Source: Brevundimonas aveniformis DSM 17977 (GTDB taxonomy: Bacteria > Pseudomonadota > Alphaproteobacteria > Caulobacterales > Caulobacteraceae). Taken from it: a stretch of DNA of 64,000 nucleotides. Where the stretch lies: contig NZ_AUAO01000003.1 of assembly GCF_000428765.1 (NCBI RefSeq), positions 434,001-498,000 on the forward strand, written 5' to 3'. A program made the position numbers and the translations under genes. A model generated the notes under the pieces. That model was not told the origin of the DNA and ran no database searches. It was given only the letters and a program-made list of their open reading frames with translations. This document shows, one piece after another, positions 9,096-17,733 of the stretch. Position 1 is the first letter of the stretch. Every line of letters starts with the position of its first letter.

Positions 9096-9716
9096 TTGAA
9101 GAAGACCGCTGTCGCTATGACCACCGCCAGCCTGCTGCTAGCCGGCTGCGCCACCAGCCTGCCGACCTACGATTCCTGGTCTGCTCGGCGAGACGTAGAT
9201 GCGTTCACCGACGTGGCGAGCTGTCGGGTCACGTTGGGGGATCTCGTGGCGCTCGATTTCTATCGAATGCGGGGCGCTCATTATTATCCTGTGATCGAGC
9301 GTCGAGGTGACGAAGTCCGGGTCGGGCTGATGTCTCATCCCGCTCTGCCGCTGCCAGTCGGTCGGATCCAGATCCGCGTAGACAGCCACGAGGCCTGGAC
9401 GATCGATCCATCCGAGACTCCGGTCGATCGACCGGCCGTGACGCCGGATCAGATCATGGCCCAGCTGCCGGCAGACGCGACGCACGAACAGCGGGCTGCC
9501 GTCGAACGCTCCGTCCAGATGATGTCGGGGACGATCACGCAGTCGACCTCGCCTTACACAGTGGCGACGGGGGCGAGAGCGCTCGAGATCATCGACCAAA
9601 TGCGAACGGGACAGCAAGTGATCTTCAGAACGGTGGGCGCCAATAGCGCCTCCTATGCCGGCAACGCGCCCCTGGGCGCCAGCTTCAACGCAGCTTTAGC
9701 AAGCTGCGGAATCTAG
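9096..9716 (+). CDS. Putative lipoprotein of unknown function
   Basis: 206 residues if translation starts at TTG 9096, favoured because GAGGGGG sits five bases upstream and gives a clean lipoprotein signal (KKTAVAMTTASLLLAGC). An upstream ATG at 9069 is the alternative. The mature part has no family I recognise. Its TAG overlaps the stop of the convergent small gene on the other strand. It should be anchored in the cell envelope through the lipobox cysteine. In an element it could be a cargo or surface-exclusion gene, but nothing shows that. Confidence 0.65.
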   Translation: MKKTAVAMTTASLLLAGCATSLPTYDSWSARRDVDAFTDVASCRVTLGDLVALDFYRMRGAHYYPVIERRGDEVRVGLMSHPALPLPVGRIQIRVDSHEAWTIDPSETPVDRPAVTPDQIMAQLPADATHEQRAAVERSVQMMSGTITQSTSPYTVATGARALEIIDQMRTGQQVIFRTVGANSASYAGNAPLGASFNAALASCGI

Positions 9717-9898
9717 TCCGGGTCCGCTGACGCACCGAGAGCGCTGAGTACGGCCTCGGCGCTCTCAACCACATCTGTCTGGAGCCCATAGCCGAGGAAG
9801 AGCCGCACTGCGCCGTCCTCCTGCTCCGCAAACGCACGCACGCTCGAAGAGCGAACCCACACCCCTTTGCCTTCGGGATTGGTGAAGCGCGTGAACAT
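9713..9898 (-). CDS. Small hypothetical protein
   Basis: 61 residues from ATG 9898, preceded by GGGAG eight bases upstream; an ATG at 9922 would add eight residues. The product (MFTRFTNPEGKGVWVRSSSV, then LFLGYGLQTDVVESAEAVLSAL) looks like a small folded beta-alpha protein, but I do not recognise a family. It converges on the lipoprotein gene with overlapping stops and diverges from the small gene at 10005. Confidence 0.5.
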   Translation of the reverse strand: MFTRFTNPEGKGVWVRSSSVRAFAEQEDGAVRLFLGYGLQTDVVESAEAVLSALGASADPD

Positions 9899-10004
9899 CA
9901 GAAATTCTCCCAGGATTGCCATAGTTGGCGCACGAGCCGGACGTGGTCGCAGGCGCTGATGGCGCCATCCTTGTCTCGGTACCCGAACAGAGCGTGTTGT
10001 GGTC

Positions 10005-10193
10005 ATGGACCATTCTCCGACCAAACACGCTCTCTCGGCTGCGATCGAGCAAATGCAAGACGCAGCCGAAATGGTGGTCGAACTCAGCGGCCAGCCAGTC
10101 TCCCTGAAAAGCATGCGCGACCTTCGAAGGGAGGCGCTACATGCGGCAGGTCTTGCGCGTCAGATCGAGCGCCTGTTGAGCCGTCGGCAATGA
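10005..10193 (+). CDS. Small hypothetical helical protein
   Basis: 62 residues from ATG 10005 (an in-frame GTG at 9999 is possible). The product (MDHSPTKHALSAAIEQMQDAAEM and on to QIERLLSRRQ) is predicted to be almost wholly helical with charged heptad-like spacing. It lies between the divergent small gene and DUF2924. No clear ribosome-binding site is present, so it is called on composition and position only. Confidence 0.4.
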   Translation: MDHSPTKHALSAAIEQMQDAAEMVVELSGQPVSLKSMRDLRREALHAAGLARQIERLLSRRQ

Positions 10194-10272
10194 TGAACGC
10201 CAGACCGCACTAGGTGCTCGACTTCCTCTGCAACGGAAGCGTTGGTCGTCTCCAGACGAAACGGAGATGACC

Positions 10273-10791
10273 ATGAAGCAGACCACGGTGCAGCCCTGCA
10301 AACCACAAGCGATGCCGTCCAAGAAGCGCCGTCGCCAAGATCTAGACGACAGCCTCTCCGCGGACCTTGCAGAGCTCGAGACGGCCCGCCTGCCGCGGAT
10401 GCGCCAAATCTGGCAGGACCGGCTTGGAGACACGGTCCCACCCACTCTTCGAAGCCCGGAAATCTTCCGGCGGATGCTCGCCTATCGGCTTCAGGAGACT
10501 GTGCGCGGAGGCCTCTCATCCAGGGCCCGCCGCAAGATTGCGGAGATCAATGCGAAGGCGCTGAACGGCGCGGCGCCGGCCGCACCAATCGTTCGGCTCT
10601 CTAGCGGCACGACACTCGAGCGCGAGTGGAAAGGCGCCACCTATCGGGTGGAGGTGGACGGTGACAGGTTCCTATTCGAGGGCGACACCTACGGCTCGCT
10701 TTCGGAGGTCGCCCGCAAGATCACCGGAACACGCTGGAACGGGCTCTTGTTCTTTGGCCTGCGCAGCCGTCCCGAGAAGGCGGCCGCCTGA
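10273..10791 (+). CDS. DUF2924 protein
   Basis: 172 residues from ATG 10273, six bases after GGAG; an ATG at 10267 abuts the GGAG and is less likely. The core LPRMRQIWQDRLGDTVPPTLRSPE, FRRMLAYRLQE, LEREWKGATYRVEV and SLSEVARKITGTRWNG is typical of DUF2924. Its TGA overlaps the recombinase ATG by one base (TGATG). DUF2924 genes sit directly upstream of large serine recombinases in many alphaproteobacterial elements, so a role in recombination control or directionality is plausible but unproven. Confidence 0.85.
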   Translation: MKQTTVQPCKPQAMPSKKRRRQDLDDSLSADLAELETARLPRMRQIWQDRLGDTVPPTLRSPEIFRRMLAYRLQETVRGGLSSRARRKIAEINAKALNGAAPAAPIVRLSSGTTLEREWKGATYRVEVDGDRFLFEGDTYGSLSEVARKITGTRWNGLLFFGLRSRPEKAAA

Positions 10792-12332
10792 TGACCGTTC
10801 GTCGCTGCGCCATATACACTCGCAAATCCTCTGATGAGGGCTTGGAGCAAGGGTTCAACTCCCTGCATGCTCAACGCGACGCCTGTGAAGCCTATGTCCG
10901 ATCTCAGGCCGGCGAAGGCTGGAAGGTGATCCCCACACTCTACGACGATGGAGGGTTTTCTGGCGGCACGATGGAGCGTCCCGCTCTGCGCCAACTTCTC
11001 GCCGACATAGAACGCGGCCTGATCGACATCGTGGTTGTCTACAAGGTCGATCGCCTCACTCGCGCCTTGTCGGACTTCGCTCGCATCGTGGAGACTTTCG
11101 ATGGCTCAGGCGTCTCCTTCGTCTCGGTGACCCAGGCCTTCAACACCACGACCTCTATGGGCCGGCTCACGCTGAACGTGCTGCTGTCCTTCGCCCAGTT
11201 CGAGCGCGAGGTCACCGGAGAGCGCATCCGCGACAAGATCGCGGCTTCCAAGCAGAAAGGCCTTTGGATGGGTGGCGGCGTGCCCCTGGGCTACGACGTG
11301 CCCACCGATCCAACCAGCCGCGTGCTCGTCGTCAATGAGCGCGAAGCCGAGGACGTCAGGCACATCTTCAGGCGCTACCTGGAGCTGGGCACTGTCAGGC
11401 GCCTTGCTGCCGACCTAAGAAGTCGAGGCGTCTTTACCAAGGACCGCGTCGCCCGCTCAGGCCGCCAAATGGGTGGGCGACCGTTCAAGGAAGGGCACCT
11501 CTACTATCTCCTCAAGAACCGGACCTACCTCGGCGAGATCGTCCACCGCAAAGCAGCCTATCCTGGCCAGCATCCCGCCATCGTAGACCGCGAGCTGTTC
11601 GAGAAGGTCCAGACGCTGCTCGCCCAGAACGCGTTGGCTCAGCGAGCTGACCGAACGCCGCAGACAGGCCAGCTGACCGGCCGCGTGTTCGATGACCGCG
11701 GCCACCCGATGAGCCCGGTCACAAGCCGCCGCGGGCCTCGCATCTACCGGTACTATGTCAGCCAGGCGGTTATCAGGTCCGATCGCGGGGAAGCCGGGTC
11801 GCTGACACGGGTCCCCGCTGCCTCCCTAGAGCGCCTTGTGAGCAATGCGCTCATTGAGGAGACCGCGGGAACGGCGACGATTGAAGACGTGCAGCGCCTG
11901 GAAGTCGGTGCGAAGGGTCTCAAGCTTATCCTCCCAGCCTCGCTCATGGCCCCCGGTCGGGTGTTCGCCACCGATGGCGACAATGCGATCGTGCACTCAG
12001 ATGGCGCCATCGGTCGCGTCGGCGGCGCCAAACGAGCGTTCGCCGGCGACGGTAAGCTGCTTGAAGCCGTCGGTTCCGTCGACGCCATCCAGAAGGCGCT
12101 CGCGCGGGCCCACCGCTGGGCAGCTCAAATCGCCAACGGTGAGCGCTCCGGCTCAGACGACATCGCCAAGGCGGAGGGATTGCAGTCTCGCTACGTCGAC
12201 AAGCTGCTACGCCTCGCCTGGCTCTCACCACAAATTCAGGAAGACATCCTGAGCTCGGATCGGTGCGCCCGCACCTTGGGAGATCTGATCCATACGGACC
12301 ATCCACTGGCTTGGACCGCGCAGTCGCTCTGA
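10791..12332 (+). CDS. Large serine recombinase (resolvase/invertase superfamily)
   Basis: 513 residues. The N-terminal resolvase fold (RRCAIYTRKSSDEG with the candidate catalytic serine near residue 13, then DDGGFSGGTMERPAL and VVVYKVDRLTR) is followed by a recombinase domain (GYDVPTDPTSRVLVVNEREA, FRRYLELGTVRRLAADL, LLKNRTYLGEIVH) and a further C-terminal region. This architecture belongs to large serine integrases. Coupled to DUF2924, it is the best candidate for the enzyme that mobilised this part of the island. No att core for it could be identified. Confidence 0.92.
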   Translation: MTVRRCAIYTRKSSDEGLEQGFNSLHAQRDACEAYVRSQAGEGWKVIPTLYDDGGFSGGTMERPALRQLLADIERGLIDIVVVYKVDRLTRALSDFARIVETFDGSGVSFVSVTQAFNTTTSMGRLTLNVLLSFAQFEREVTGERIRDKIAASKQKGLWMGGGVPLGYDVPTDPTSRVLVVNEREAEDVRHIFRRYLELGTVRRLAADLRSRGVFTKDRVARSGRQMGGRPFKEGHLYYLLKNRTYLGEIVHRKAAYPGQHPAIVDRELFEKVQTLLAQNALAQRADRTPQTGQLTGRVFDDRGHPMSPVTSRRGPRIYRYYVSQAVIRSDRGEAGSLTRVPAASLERLVSNALIEETAGTATIEDVQRLEVGAKGLKLILPASLMAPGRVFATDGDNAIVHSDGAIGRVGGAKRAFAGDGKLLEAVGSVDAIQKALARAHRWAAQIANGERSGSDDIAKAEGLQSRYVDKLLRLAWLSPQIQEDILSSDRCARTLGDLIHTDHPLAWTAQSL

Positions 12333-12371
12333 CTGCTACCAATCGTTCAGGTTGAAGGTCCATGATAGAAT

Positions 12372-12881
12372 ATGGCTCGCTTCCGCCCCAGAAATCGCAG
12401 ACGGTCAGCTCGGCTGCTGAGGCTCGGGACGACAGTGTTCGTAGCGACCTTCATCATTGTGATGTGGGGGCCCGCAATGGTCGCCAATCTCCAGTCGGCG
12501 GCGAGACAAACAGCTATTCAACAGCCCGCCGTCACCGCTGACACCTTCGTGTGCAACGTGGCGTCGATCACCGATGGCGACACGCTGCGTTGTCGGGACG
12601 GCACGCGGATCCGACTGCATGCGATCTCTGCGCGCGAGACAGACGAAACCTGTTCCCCCGGGCACCCCTGCCCCGCTGCTAGCGCTATGGCCGCGACGGA
12701 GGAGCTGACGAGATTGGCGGCCGGGCGGCAGCTGAGCTGTGAGCGCGTCGGCCGGAGCTACAATAGGGTGACGGCAATCTGCGCCGATGAGGCTGGCCTT
12801 GAGATCAACTGCGCAATGGTGCGGAGCGGCACGGCCGAGCTGTGGGATCGGTTCAATGCTCAAAGGGCGATTTGTCGATAG
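12372..12881 (+). CDS. Membrane-anchored thermonuclease-like (SNase) protein
   Basis: 169 residues. A hydrophobic segment at about residues 19-37 (TTVFVATFIIVMWGPAMVA) is a signal or anchor, and the rest is a staphylococcal-nuclease-like domain: ITDGDTLRC, then IRLHAISARETDE and NRVTAIC. By comparison with SNase the metal Asp and the catalytic Arg-Glu-Arg set appear conserved. Extra cysteines suggest a disulfide-stabilised secreted enzyme. It sits just after the recombinase and may be cargo. It likely degrades nucleic acid in the periplasm or outside the cell. Confidence 0.75.
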   Translation: MARFRPRNRRRSARLLRLGTTVFVATFIIVMWGPAMVANLQSAARQTAIQQPAVTADTFVCNVASITDGDTLRCRDGTRIRLHAISARETDETCSPGHPCPAASAMAATEELTRLAAGRQLSCERVGRSYNRVTAICADEAGLEINCAMVRSGTAELWDRFNAQRAICR

Positions 12882-13007
12882 CCGCCCAGATTTGACCTTC
12901 GTGAGGCGTGAACAACAGACGCTGGGGCTGACGCCTTCTGCCGTGGCACGTATGGGCGGTGCAAAGGCCAGCAGGGATGCAGCGGCAGAAGGCAGGGTAT
13001 CGATTGC

Positions 13008-13694
13008 ATGAGCAAGAGAAGGGCTGCGTGGGAAGCCGTCGAGGCCGACCATAGTTCTCGTCCCGAAAGCGCTCTGCGCTGCAAGTTGGGCGACCAACTG
13101 ATCGTACATCCAGCAGGGAGCCAGCTGCAGGCTCCAGCTTTCTACATCCTGGGCTTTAACGGCGGGGAGACCAGCGAAGACGAAGCCTCGAGATCGAATA
13201 CGCCGACCCGTTCGGCGCGCCACTGGTTCGACCTCTGCGCCAGGGCGGCAAAGGCTGTCGCAGCACCCGCTTGGGGAATCACCGAACGATGCCACTGGGG
13301 AAGTCCGGACATCCCCACACTGACGAAGCGCCTACGCACACGAACGGCTCTACGCCGCTTGCTCACGCTGCACGCCCAAGCAAACCTGGCGATGTTCGAG
13401 GAAACGCCTGCCCTCGTCGTTTGGGTAACAGGGCTCGGGTATATGTCGGAGACGGTAGAGGACTACGGCCTCACGGAAGTGGGAGAGCCCAAGCTTCGCG
13501 CGCCGCCCTTGAAAGGAATTTTATGGCGCGAGTTCGTGGATGCAGGCGGCGTGCCGTACCTCTTCTCCCGCCATCCGACTGGTGCTCGCTATGCGACGGG
13601 CGAACACAATCTGCTTTTCGAGAAACTCGGAGAACTGGCGCAAGCACGCAGGGCGCTGCTCGCAAAGAGTCCTAGCGCCTCGCCGGGCCGATGA
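13008..13694 (+). CDS. Hypothetical protein
   Basis: 228 residues. I do not recognise a family. The product is well structured (FYILGFNGGE, HWFDLCARAAKAV, ALVVWVTGLGYMSETVEDYG, WREFVDAGGVPYLFSRHPTGARY), which argues for a real gene, and AGGG lies upstream of the ATG. The conserved-looking SRHPTGARY motif suggests a nucleotide-handling fold, but that is only an impression. It lies between the nuclease-like gene and a short helical gene. Confidence 0.55.
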   Translation: MSKRRAAWEAVEADHSSRPESALRCKLGDQLIVHPAGSQLQAPAFYILGFNGGETSEDEASRSNTPTRSARHWFDLCARAAKAVAAPAWGITERCHWGSPDIPTLTKRLRTRTALRRLLTLHAQANLAMFEETPALVVWVTGLGYMSETVEDYGLTEVGEPKLRAPPLKGILWREFVDAGGVPYLFSRHPTGARYATGEHNLLFEKLGELAQARRALLAKSPSASPGR

Positions 13695-13730
13695 TGACAG
13701 GCCCTCGAGTGCATCTGAATCGCGCCAGCA

Positions 13731-14056
13731 GCGGACATTGACCAAGTTGTCGCAAACGGACATTGCGATCGGTGCGACAACGCCGATGGAGAGAAGCCGC
13801 CGATGGGCCTGCCACCATTAGAAGAACGCCGTAGTGACGTGCTCGCCGAAGAGGTCGCGACGCTGGAGAAGCTCGCCAGCGAAATCGAGTCCGTGGCCCG
13901 TAACCACAAGATCCCCCAGCTCAATCCTCTCGCGCAGCGCGTCCGTGACGCGGTCGATAAAATCGAGAAAGAACTAGCGCGGCGAGGAGGGGAATAGGCG
14001 CTATGCGCTAAGAGCGAACATTGGTAGGTGGCTCTAAAACAGACATTGGCAGGTGG
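13731..14056. repeat. Short repeated ACATTG motifs around a small gene
   Basis: GGACATTG occurs near 13733 and 13758. A longer pair, aacattggtaggtggc (14016-14031) and gacattggcaggtggc (14041-14056), repeats with a 25-bp period. The copies lie on both sides of the small ORF at 13803. They may be protein-binding sites or remnants of insertion events; no transposase accompanies them. Confidence 0.45.
13803..13997 (+). CDS. Small helical hypothetical protein
   Basis: 64 residues, ATG preceded by GAGAGAAG. The product is almost entirely charged helix (LAEEVATLEKLASEIESV, then AVDKIEKELARRGGE), suggesting a short coiled coil. No family recognised. Flanked by ACATTG-type repeats. Confidence 0.45.
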   Translation: MGLPPLEERRSDVLAEEVATLEKLASEIESVARNHKIPQLNPLAQRVRDAVDKIEKELARRGGE

Positions 14057-14327
14057 CCCCTCGCTCCACAATGAACCGGACACGTCAGGCATTGAACTCG
14101 GCTTCCCATGGCCCTGCGGCGGCGCTGCCGACTGGGCACGGAAACCGGAAAGCCGCGCCCTAGTGGTCACCGATCCGCAGCCGCTCGGCCCGCCTCGGCC
14201 GCGCCCCTCGCCGCTAGAGCGAGACTAGTCGGCTCCACCCCGACGGAGGAACTTCCACCGGAACCAGCCCCCTCCTTCGCACAACTTGCAATGGCGCTTC
14301 GCGAGAAACCACGGCTAAGCTAGTAGC
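13998..14327. other. Gene-free stretch between a small ORF and the DUF6119-like gene
   Basis: About 330 bp. It holds the 25-bp-period ACATTGG repeat pair (14016-14056) and otherwise two short plus-strand ORFs of low-complexity Arg/Pro/Ala composition that I do not accept as genes. No terminator or promoter could be assigned. Confidence 0.4.
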
Positions 14328-16115
14328 ATGGCCCGCGCATCCGCCCCTCCGCCGTTTCGTCCGTACTTGGCCCCGATGCTCCTGCAGGCCGCCAGCGCCG
14401 CTCGCGACGCCCCCCTATTGACCGTACTCGGTGCCGAGATTGAGGCGCTGCTCGCTGCAGCCGGCGCCTCACGCATGATCCTCTCCCGCACGCCGGTCAT
14501 TGTGTCAGGCGGTTTGCGGACCGTCGTGATCGAGTACCGCCATGAGTCCCAGCCCGCTTGGGCCCCGGCCGGCCGCTTCATGGACATCAACCATCATCTC
14601 GTGGTCGTCTCGGTCAAGGGGGCGCTCGCGGCTGTCTGCGCCTCCGAGCCGGCGATGAGAGACCGCATCGGCAAAAACCTCACAGCCGCACGCCCCGTTT
14701 CGCGCTCGACCGTGGAGACCGCCTTCGTCGGAACTCGCACCAAGGCGCTGTGGCTGAACGGCATCCACGTACGTTCCGACGCCAAGGCGGACGCCAAGAC
14801 GCTGATGGGCTCGAACCTGGAACTGGCGCTCGATCCGCTCGGCGACCAGAGCTATGCCTTCAACGCCGTCAGGAGTCGCGTTCCCTTGGCCCTGTCGGGC
14901 GGGGCCGCCGACCCGGTGATTGGGGCCGCGCCGGCCGAAGGGCGACTGTGGCTCAATCGTCCCTCTGACTGGAACTGCTTTGTCGCCGACATCGAGACCA
15001 TTCTCGACGCCCTGGCCGTGGCCCTCGCCGGTCCGGCCGTGAGCCGCTTTCCAGCCCTGGCGCAGAGCGTGTCCGATCTCGCCCAGGTGACGGACGCCTA
15101 TGCCGTCGCCTTTGTGCCGCCGGATCTCCTTCTTGAGGATACGGACGCAACCGTGCGCGACCTGGCCGTTCGCTGGGCCTTCGGCTCTGGTTTCGTCGTG
15201 ACGCCCGCTGCCGGACCGGACATGACGGCCGCAGTGACGCTCGAGGGCGTCGCCCTAGGTGACCTGACGATCCAGCCGATCATGGCGAACGGAAAGGTGT
15301 CGGTCACCTTCGCCTGGATGACCGATCCTCCCGCCGGCGCCGCTGGGCGCGCCGAGTTCGATCAGATCGCCGCCAACCACGACTGGCTGAAACTCTACTA
15401 CGGCAGCGGCCACACCATCGCAGAAGGCCACTGCTACGTCGCCGCCGTGTCGGATCGCTGGTTCCCCGACTACAAATTCAAGAACCTCGCCGGCTACGAT
15501 CTGAGGATGGAAAAGCCCGACGTCCGCCGAGGACACACGCTCGCCCTCTCGATCGGTGAGCCGAAGGCGAACGGGCAACGGGACAACTCCCTATTCGGAT
15601 ACTGCCATGATCACTTCAGGCAGGGATGGCTGGCGAGCGACGATCGCTCCATGGAACTTGCGGACTTCATCCATATCTCGGAGGCCGGGGCGGTCACCCT
15701 CATCCATGTCAAACGCGCAGGGTCAACCGGCGTCCGGATCGCCTCCGCGTCCGAGTACGAGGTGGTCACCGGCCAGGCCATCAAGAACCTTAGGCACCTC
15801 GAGCGTCGAACCCTCGCGGACGCCCTGGACGCCGGCCGAAATCTTCAGATCGCACGCGCCGTCTGGCGCGACGGCGTCCGCCAGCCTGACCGTACGGGCA
15901 TGATCGCCGCGGCCCGCGCGCTCGCTCCGGATCACGAACGGACGGTGGTGATCTTCCAGCCGCATCTGACGAAGACCGAGCATGACGATTGCAAAGGCGG
16001 CACCGCCACGCCAAGCCGGATACAGAAGATGAAGCAGTTGAACACCTTGCTTCTGTCCGCCCGCCTTTCCGCTAGCGCCGTCGGCGCCACGCTCGAGGTC
16101 TGGGTGGCGGCCTGA
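14328..16115 (+). CDS. DUF6119/TIGR04141-like protein, candidate defence nuclease
   Basis: 595 residues. Not recognised with certainty. The C-terminal third resembles the sporadically distributed TIGR04141/DUF6119 family: MELADFIHISEAGAVTLIHV at 442-461 followed by K462, then a variant of the downstream SSxLSHLFxQ region. E443, D446 and K462 are spaced like a PD-(D/E)xK active site, although the usual D/E before xK is His here. The neighbour at 16326 also has such a motif and a restriction-modification pair follows. I infer a defence role; the substrate is unknown. No good ribosome-binding site precedes the ATG. Confidence 0.55.
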   Translation: MARASAPPPFRPYLAPMLLQAASAARDAPLLTVLGAEIEALLAAAGASRMILSRTPVIVSGGLRTVVIEYRHESQPAWAPAGRFMDINHHLVVVSVKGALAAVCASEPAMRDRIGKNLTAARPVSRSTVETAFVGTRTKALWLNGIHVRSDAKADAKTLMGSNLELALDPLGDQSYAFNAVRSRVPLALSGGAADPVIGAAPAEGRLWLNRPSDWNCFVADIETILDALAVALAGPAVSRFPALAQSVSDLAQVTDAYAVAFVPPDLLLEDTDATVRDLAVRWAFGSGFVVTPAAGPDMTAAVTLEGVALGDLTIQPIMANGKVSVTFAWMTDPPAGAAGRAEFDQIAANHDWLKLYYGSGHTIAEGHCYVAAVSDRWFPDYKFKNLAGYDLRMEKPDVRRGHTLALSIGEPKANGQRDNSLFGYCHDHFRQGWLASDDRSMELADFIHISEAGAVTLIHVKRAGSTGVRIASASEYEVVTGQAIKNLRHLERRTLADALDAGRNLQIARAVWRDGVRQPDRTGMIAAARALAPDHERTVVIFQPHLTKTEHDDCKGGTATPSRIQKMKQLNTLLLSARLSASAVGATLEVWVAA

Positions 16116-16325
16116 GCCAGCGGACAGAGCCTTGACTGGCCCGGCACACGGCTGTCCTTCAGTGCACTTGTCCTAATGTGTACTCAGCGAAACCGAACGT
16201 TAGCTTGGTGCCATGAGCGGACTTTGATGCCTAGCTCGAATGGCGACATGGGTCAGCGGCTAGATCTCGATGGGCTACGGTAAAGCTCTACACAAATCCC
16301 CGTCACACCCCCCCCGGGAGAATCC

Positions 16326-17501
16326 ATGACCGTCCCCCCATCCCCATCGCCTCCTTCGGCGACAAGCGTGCGCTGGCTGTACCGGAGGACGGTCGACGCA
16401 GCGGGCACCTCGCACATTGTGCTACACGCGCTGAACCTGTGGTGGATCGCGGCGGCGGCTGCTGAGGAGACCATACAGGGCACGGCCATGGCCCCGGCCT
16501 TCCTCGCGCTTTTCGACGGCCACCTCAGCACGACCGATACGACGTGGCTGCGTTGGCGCGAGGACCTCGCTACCAGCGCCGAAATGCGCCGAGCCTACTC
16601 CGCCCTCTACGGCCGCTTCTTCGCCCGCGGGATGCTCCAGCACGTTAAGGGAATCACGAACTTCACGCCGCTCCACACAGACCAGACCAGGGTCGGCTCC
16701 ATCACTGTAGCGCGTGTCGAGCCTGGCGACATTCCGGACTGGATCGCGTGGGACCCCGCAGCGCAGGTGCATGTGCTCGGCGAGGCGAAGGGCAACCTAA
16801 CGGGCAGCGAAGGCCAGTTCCGGACGGGAACACCCGGCTGCATTATGAATGGCAAGGACCAATTCGAGCGCGTGAGCGTCGTCAACTCTGCCGGCGCCCA
16901 ACTCTGGGTGGATGGATGGGTCGCCGCAAACCTTTGGGCCACGGACCAACGTGACCGTCGACCCGTGTTTGTCGCGTGGGACCCGCTGCGCAAAGGCCTT
17001 CGGCTCGACGGACAGCAGGCCGAAGAGAAGGCGCGGGAGATGCGAGGCGCGTGGCTCGCTTCCCTTGCCGACGGCTTCGCCGAGCCTGCGCTCCGGGACG
17101 GCGGGGGGGCCTTGGGCCCGACCGTCTTTGTCTTCGCACCGGCCACCGCCTATCGAGCGCCCAGGTCACCGCAGCCGCAGCTCGGACGGCTCCTGCCTCG
17201 CGTCGATGAAGTGATCGACGAGCCATCACAGGAATGGCACGCGGGACGCTACGTGCCGGCGATCCTGACACGCCATGGGCTGCGGCCGATGCGCGGTCGG
17301 GAAGCTGTTGCGGAACTGCTGCGCCTGCAGAGGCGCGCAATCCATGAGGGCGAGCTTCTTTGGTTCGTGGGCCTGCGTGCCGATGCGGCAAGCGCGAACG
17401 CTCAAGCTCGGAAGCCGTGGACGTCCGACTACGGAGTGGTCACTCCTAGTGGACTGGCCGTCTTCGACCTTCGGAAGGTCCGCTTCGGCCGGATGCGTTG
17501 A
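16326..17501 (+). CDS. Hypothetical protein with a PD-(D/E)xK-like motif
   Basis: 391 residues, ATG preceded by GGGAG at five bases. The one recognisable feature is P137-D138, then E153-A154-K155 (IPDWIAWDPAAQVHVLGEAK), the PD-x(14)-ExK spacing of restriction-endonuclease-like folds, with E at the end of a hydrophobic strand. The rest has no family I know. It lies 210 bp after the DUF6119-like gene on the same strand, and before the C5-methyltransferase. It may be a restriction-type nuclease or an effector working with its neighbour. Function is inferred only. Confidence 0.55.
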   Translation: MTVPPSPSPPSATSVRWLYRRTVDAAGTSHIVLHALNLWWIAAAAAEETIQGTAMAPAFLALFDGHLSTTDTTWLRWREDLATSAEMRRAYSALYGRFFARGMLQHVKGITNFTPLHTDQTRVGSITVARVEPGDIPDWIAWDPAAQVHVLGEAKGNLTGSEGQFRTGTPGCIMNGKDQFERVSVVNSAGAQLWVDGWVAANLWATDQRDRRPVFVAWDPLRKGLRLDGQQAEEKAREMRGAWLASLADGFAEPALRDGGGALGPTVFVFAPATAYRAPRSPQPQLGRLLPRVDEVIDEPSQEWHAGRYVPAILTRHGLRPMRGREAVAELLRLQRRAIHEGELLWFVGLRADAASANAQARKPWTSDYGVVTPSGLAVFDLRKVRFGRMR

Positions 17502-17733
17502 CAGCATTCGAGGTCTGCGATGGGCGGAACTTCGTCGTGCTGCTTAGATGGCAGTCGAAATCGAAGGCCGAAAAGCGCCAGAAGCGGACATCGGCTCCCC
17601 GCCTGGAAGTAGACAAAAGATCACGAACCGCAGAAGCCGTGCGGACGAACAAACAATGAACTGGACGACGCATCGCGCAGCAGTCAGATTTCCCATCTGC
17701 CGAATCTCGCATGCTGCTCGGCTCGGAGTGAAG

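Noticed and set aside
12405-13295. Long minus-strand ORF (296 codons)
   Set aside because: It lies opposite the nuclease-like gene and the hypothetical gene at 13008, with low-complexity Arg/Ser/Pro composition and no motif.
14028-14323. Two short plus-strand ORFs before the DUF6119-like gene
   Set aside because: Arg/Pro/Ala-rich, no ribosome-binding site, overlapping each other in different frames.
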